Shown here one piece after another: positions 38,349 to 41,372 of a stretch of 41,372 nt of DNA. Within the stretch, counting starts at the first letter, position 1, and each line of letters starts with the position of its first letter. The notes under the pieces are model-generated. The model searched no databases and was not told the DNA's origin. It was given only the letters and a program-made list of their open reading frames with translations. This DNA comes from Bacteroidales bacterium (GTDB taxonomy: Bacteria; Bacteroidota; Bacteroidia; Bacteroidales; P3), in the NCBI GenBank assembly GCA_016281475.1, contig JAEEIS010000051.1, positions 1 through 41,372 of the forward strand, in the 5' to 3' direction. Both the position numbers and the translations under genes were made by a program.

Positions 38349-40478
38349 TCAGACTCCCTTCATCGATAGTGAGATACGGTGGCGGCGGAGGTCTACCTCA
38401 AGTACTTTCACTTTGACGTGCTGGTGCAGGTGGACAACCTCCGATGGGTCGGCTACGCGACGGTTCGCCAATTGGCTGACGTGCACAAGGCCGTCTTGAT
38501 GCACGCCCACATCCACAAAGGCACCGAAAGCGGTGATATTCGTGACGATGCCGGGCAGCACCATGCCCTCTTTCAAATCTTCGATGCGGGTGACGTTCTT
38601 GTCGAACTCAAACACTTCGAACCGCGCGCGCGGGTCCAGTCCTGGCTTGTCTAGCTCCTTCATAATGTCCTGAAGAGTGGGCAGTCCGCAGTCCGCGCTG
38701 ACATATTGTTCAATCTTAATCTTGTCGCGCAGCTCCTTGTTCTGCATCAGTTGCTCCACTGTGGCACCGGCATCCTTTGCCATTCGCTCCACCAGTGCGT
38801 AGCGTTCGGGGTGGACGGCACTGCGGTCCAGTGGGTTTTCACTCTCGCGCACACGCAGGAATCCTGCGCACTGCTCAAACGCCTTGTCGCCCAGACGGTC
38901 CACCTTCTTCAACTCTTGACGCGAATGAAAAGCCCCTTCGTTGTTGCGATACTCCACGATGTTGTTTGCCAAGGCGGGGCCGATGCCGCTGACGTAACTC
39001 AGCAGCTCGCGGCTGGCGGTGTTGAGCTCCACGCCCACGCTGTTCACGCAGCTGACCACCACGTCCTCGAGGCTCTCTTGTAGTAGCGTCTGGTTCACGT
39101 CGTGTTGGTACTGTCCCACGCCGATGCTCTTGGGGTCAATCTTCACCAGCTCGCTCAGCGGGTCCATCAGTCGGCGGCCGATGCTGACGGCTCCGCGCAC
39201 CGTCACGTCATATTCGGGAAACTCGCGTCGCGCCACCTCGGAGGCACTATATACCGATGCCCCGTTCTCGCTCACCATCACGGCGATAAGCTTGCCTTTG
39301 AAGTGGCAGCGTTTCACCACCTCCTCGGTCTCGCGTCCGGCGGTGCCGTTGCCGATGGCTATGGCCTCGATGTGGAATGCCTCCACCAGTGCCTCCAGTT
39401 TGGCAATGGCGGCACGTTCCTCGCGCACTGAGGTGAAGGGGTAGATAGTCTCGTTGTGCAGCAGCTGGCCCTGCGCGTCGAGGCAGACGGTCTTGCAGCC
39501 TGTGCGGAAACCGGGGTCGATGGCCAGTATGCGTTTCTGTCCCAGTGGCGAAGCCAGCAGCAACTGCCGCAGGTTTTCGGCAAACACACGTATCGCCTCC
39601 TTGTCTGCCTTCTCCTTCAGCAGGTTATAGAACTCCGTCTCAATCGAAGGCGCGAGCAGGCGTTTATAGCCGTCTCGCACTGCCAGTCGCACCTGTTCCG
39701 ACGAGTTGTAGCGTCCGCTCACAAACTGGCGTTCCAATGCCTCGAAAGCGGCCTCGTCCTCTTCGGGCTGCACATGCACGCGCAGCACCCCCTCTTTCTC
39801 GCCACGGAACAACGCCAGAATCCTGTGCGACGGTGCCCGCATGGCATTCTCCTTCCAGTCGAACCACGACTCGAACTTGCCGCCTTCCTCCTCCTTGTTC
39901 TTCACCACCTTGGACGAGAGCATTGCGCTGCGGCGGAATATGTTGCGCACCTTGTTGCGTGCCTGCGCGTTCTCGCTCACCCGCTCGGCGATGATGTCTC
40001 GTGCCCCAGCCAGAGCCTCGTCCACGCTGTTCACCCCCTTGTCGGGATTGACGTACCGCTCCGCCATCTGCTCGAGGTTGCACGAATACTGCTTTTGAAT
40101 CTCGTTGGCCAGCGGTTCCAGTCCCCGTTCCATGGCCATGGTGGCGCGGGTGCGGCGTTTGGGCTTGTAGGGCAGATACAGGTCCTCCAGTTCCGTCATG
40201 GTGGTGGCGGCCATAATCTGTTTCTCCAGCTCGGGGGTCAGCTTGCCCTGCTCCTGAATGGAGGCGAGGATAGCCTCGCGCCGTTTGTCCATATCCTTCA
40301 GTCGGGCAAGCATGTCGCGAATGGAGGCAATCTGCACCTCGTTGAGGCTGCCTGTCGCCTCCTTGCGGTAACGGGCAATGAAGGGCACAGTGGCACCCTG
40401 TTCCAGCAGTTCGATGGTCTTTTCTACCTGTCGCTGCCCAAGGTTCAGCTGTTCGGCAATGTGTGCGGCGTAGTTCAT
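38349..40478 (-). CDS. tex: Tex-family transcription accessory protein (S1 RNA-binding)
   Basis: A 709-residue cytoplasmic RNA-binding protein, usual length. The N-terminal helical Tex domain is clear (ATVPFIARYRKEATGSLNEV, ELEDLYLPYKPKRRTRATMA). A YqgF/RNase H-like domain follows (ILAIDPGFRTGCKTVCLDAQ), then paired helix-hairpin-helix motifs (LLSYVSGIGPALANNIVEYR), and a C-terminal S1 domain (GIVTNITAFGAFVDVGVHQD). Tex proteins influence transcription and bind nucleic acids; the exact role varies between species. The gene is convergent with the PCMD-like gene. Confidence 0.95.
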   Translation of the reverse strand: MNYAAHIAEQLNLGQRQVEKTIELLEQGATVPFIARYRKEATGSLNEVQIASIRDMLARLKDMDKRREAILASIQEQGKLTPELEKQIMAATTMTELEDLYLPYKPKRRTRATMAMERGLEPLANEIQKQYSCNLEQMAERYVNPDKGVNSVDEALAGARDIIAERVSENAQARNKVRNIFRRSAMLSSKVVKNKEEEGGKFESWFDWKENAMRAPSHRILALFRGEKEGVLRVHVQPEEDEAAFEALERQFVSGRYNSSEQVRLAVRDGYKRLLAPSIETEFYNLLKEKADKEAIRVFAENLRQLLLASPLGQKRILAIDPGFRTGCKTVCLDAQGQLLHNETIYPFTSVREERAAIAKLEALVEAFHIEAIAIGNGTAGRETEEVVKRCHFKGKLIAVMVSENGASVYSASEVARREFPEYDVTVRGAVSIGRRLMDPLSELVKIDPKSIGVGQYQHDVNQTLLQESLEDVVVSCVNSVGVELNTASRELLSYVSGIGPALANNIVEYRNNEGAFHSRQELKKVDRLGDKAFEQCAGFLRVRESENPLDRSAVHPERYALVERMAKDAGATVEQLMQNKELRDKIKIEQYVSADCGLPTLQDIMKELDKPGLDPRARFEVFEFDKNVTRIEDLKEGMVLPGIVTNITAFGAFVDVGVHQDGLVHVSQLANRRVADPSEVVHLHQHVKVKVLEVDLRRHRISLSMKGV

Positions 40479-40489
40479 AGTGAGAATAT

Positions 40490-40526
40490 TTAAAAAAATG
40501 AGAGCCCGTTTTTTGGGCGGGCTCTC
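40490..40526 (-). terminator. Rho-independent terminator of the terminal T9SS cargo gene
   Basis: GAGAGCCCG (40500-40508) and CGGGCTCTC (40518-40526) form a perfect 9-bp GC-rich stem. On the minus strand it is followed by CATTTTTTTAAATA, a strong U-run. It lies 21 bases after the stop at 40548 and just before tex. Confidence 0.88.
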
Positions 40527-40547
40527 GGTCTATTGATTATGAAAAGG

Positions 40548-41372
40548 TTACTTTTTAGCAATCTTTTGAGTGGAGACACCTTCGGTGGTAATGATACGCA
40601 CGAAGTAGACACCGTTGGCAAGGTCGGTCATGTCGATACGGTTGGTGTTCTGCAGCGTCATCACGGTGCGGCCGTTCACGTCAAGCACGTTAACCTCCTG
40701 AATACCCTGAGCCTCGATGTTGAGGATGTTGGTCACGGGGTTGGGATAGAGGACAACGTTGGCGTTCTCAACCTCGTCGATGCTGGCGGTGTTGCCAGCG
40801 GTAACGTTGATGTCGTCAATCAGCATCACGAATTGGTCGGTAACGTTGTGGTGACGGAAAGCAACGCGGATGGTCTGACCAGCGAAACCGGCAAGGCTGC
40901 GGCTCTTCTTGGTCCAGCTGGGGCTGTCCATTACACCGGCGAAAATGGTGTAGGTGAAGTCGGAAGGATTGGCACCAGTGGTGGAAACAAGCACGCTGTA
41001 GTATTCTTGATAGTAGTTATCGTCAAGAGCATCGACATACCAAGAGATAGTAGCACCCTCGGCAGGAATAGTCAGTTCGGGAGTAATCATCCAGTTGTTG
41101 GGGGTCAGTGCACCATAATTGTTGATGAAGGAGGCAGAGGCAACAACGCCGGCAGAGTTGTGGCCATAGCTGCCGCCGCTGTAGTTCTGATAGTCCCAGC
41201 AATAGCCGTCGCCATCCTGATCGATGAATTGCCAGCAGGTGTAGTCAACGCCAGACTCGAAGCCACAGCTCCAAGGAAGGCTCTGAGCCTCGCAGTTGAG
41301 GATGTTGATAGTGTGGGTGGCAGTGGCGGTCTCGCCGTCCTTGGTGGCGGTCAGGGTCACGGTGTGGTTGCC
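40548..41372 (-). CDS. T9SS cargo protein with choice-of-anchor J domain, N-terminus beyond window
   Basis: The frame is open to the window edge, giving at least 275 residues. The edge begins GNHTVTLTATKDGETATATH, an Ig/PKD-like domain end. A J-type jelly roll follows (WSCGFESGVDYTCWQFIDQD, PNNWMITPELTIPAEGATIS, TIRVAFRHHNVTDQFVMLID), then a T9SS type A sorting domain (VVLYPNPVTNILNIEAQGIQ, DLANGVYFVRIITTEG). It is exported and processed at the outer membrane; ligand unknown. A strong terminator follows. Confidence 0.85.
   Translation of the reverse strand, partial: GNHTVTLTATKDGETATATHTINILNCEAQSLPWSCGFESGVDYTCWQFIDQDGDGYCWDYQNYSGGSYGHNSAGVVASASFINNYGALTPNNWMITPELTIPAEGATISWYVDALDDNYYQEYYSVLVSTTGANPSDFTYTIFAGVMDSPSWTKKSRSLAGFAGQTIRVAFRHHNVTDQFVMLIDDINVTAGNTASIDEVENANVVLYPNPVTNILNIEAQGIQEVNVLDVNGRTVMTLQNTNRIDMTDLANGVYFVRIITTEGVSTQKIAKK

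Noticed and set aside
39456..40493. A 345-codon open frame on the plus strand
   Set aside because: It is antisense to tex, which has clear Tex, helix-hairpin-helix and S1 domains.
1..41372. CRISPR array, tRNA, rRNA, transposase or integrase
   Set aside because: I looked for regularly spaced repeats, tRNA-like blocks and DDE or tyrosine-recombinase motifs and saw none. The tandem repeats present have periods of only 9 and 10 bp without spacers.

Overview
The window looks like a chromosomal segment of an uncultured, gut-type Bacteroidales bacterium of roughly 50% GC. Four lines of evidence support this. Promoters have the Bacteroidetes -7 element TAnnTTTG (TATCTTTG, TATTTTTG, TACCTTTG) rather than a sigma-70 -10 box. 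Start codons mostly lack Shine-Dalgarno sequences. At least four proteins end in a type IX secretion (T9SS) C-terminal sorting domain, and the T9SS response regulator PorX is present. The 2-oxoacid:ferredoxin oxidoreductase cluster korDABC has the usual Bacteroidales layout. No rRNA, tRNA, CRISPR array, transposase or integrase was seen.

Layout. 1-2.9 kb: a putative anti-sigma gene (cut by the window edge), an ECF sigma factor, a Bcp peroxiredoxin and an EamA transporter. 2.9-6.2 kb: a secreted leucine-rich-repeat protein transcribed behind a PIN toxin/antitoxin pair. 6.5-8.25 kb: a CoA-transferase behind a cobalamin riboswitch. 8.3-10.7 kb: a membrane protein with a PARP-like ADP-ribosyltransferase domain, broken by a one-base frameshift and bracketed by a uracil-DNA-glycosylase-family gene and a second, vestigial copy of that gene's 3' end. 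10.8-18.2 kb: a giant modular T9SS surface protein, split in two by a frameshift. 18.4-23.8 kb: a small acidic protein, a secreted glycoside hydrolase, a small membrane protein and a type IIA topoisomerase B subunit (parE). 23.9-28.3 kb: a seven-gene minus-strand operon of small membrane proteins plus a cytoplasmic TPR protein with two retropepsin-like aspartic protease domains. 28.8-31.4 kb: a Nudix/winged-helix regulator divergent from a TIR-transmembrane-sensor protein. 31.9-34.7 kb: korDABC. 34.8-35.4 kb: a GxxExxY nuclease-fold gene tightly enclosed by 31-bp inverted repeats. 35.4-41.4 kb: porX, a secreted PCMD-like protein, tex and a further T9SS cargo protein running off the window.

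The most distinctive theme is small structured repeats. A family with a CCCCTCT..AGAGGGG hairpin and a second, compensatorily changed hairpin lies between genes, and also in frame inside at least three genes, always at a linker. A related core, GGCTG(A/C)CGC, recurs six times between genes, usually beside A/T-rich arms. A third repeat is translated inside the giant surface protein. The best candidate for an undescribed system is the 23.9-31.4 kb block: a TIR effector with a transmembrane sensor, a Nudix-type regulator, and an operon combining zinc-ribbon membrane proteins with a bilobed aspartic protease. That these act together is inference. The two frameshifts (8.5 and 14.4 kb) may be real or assembly errors and should be checked against reads.
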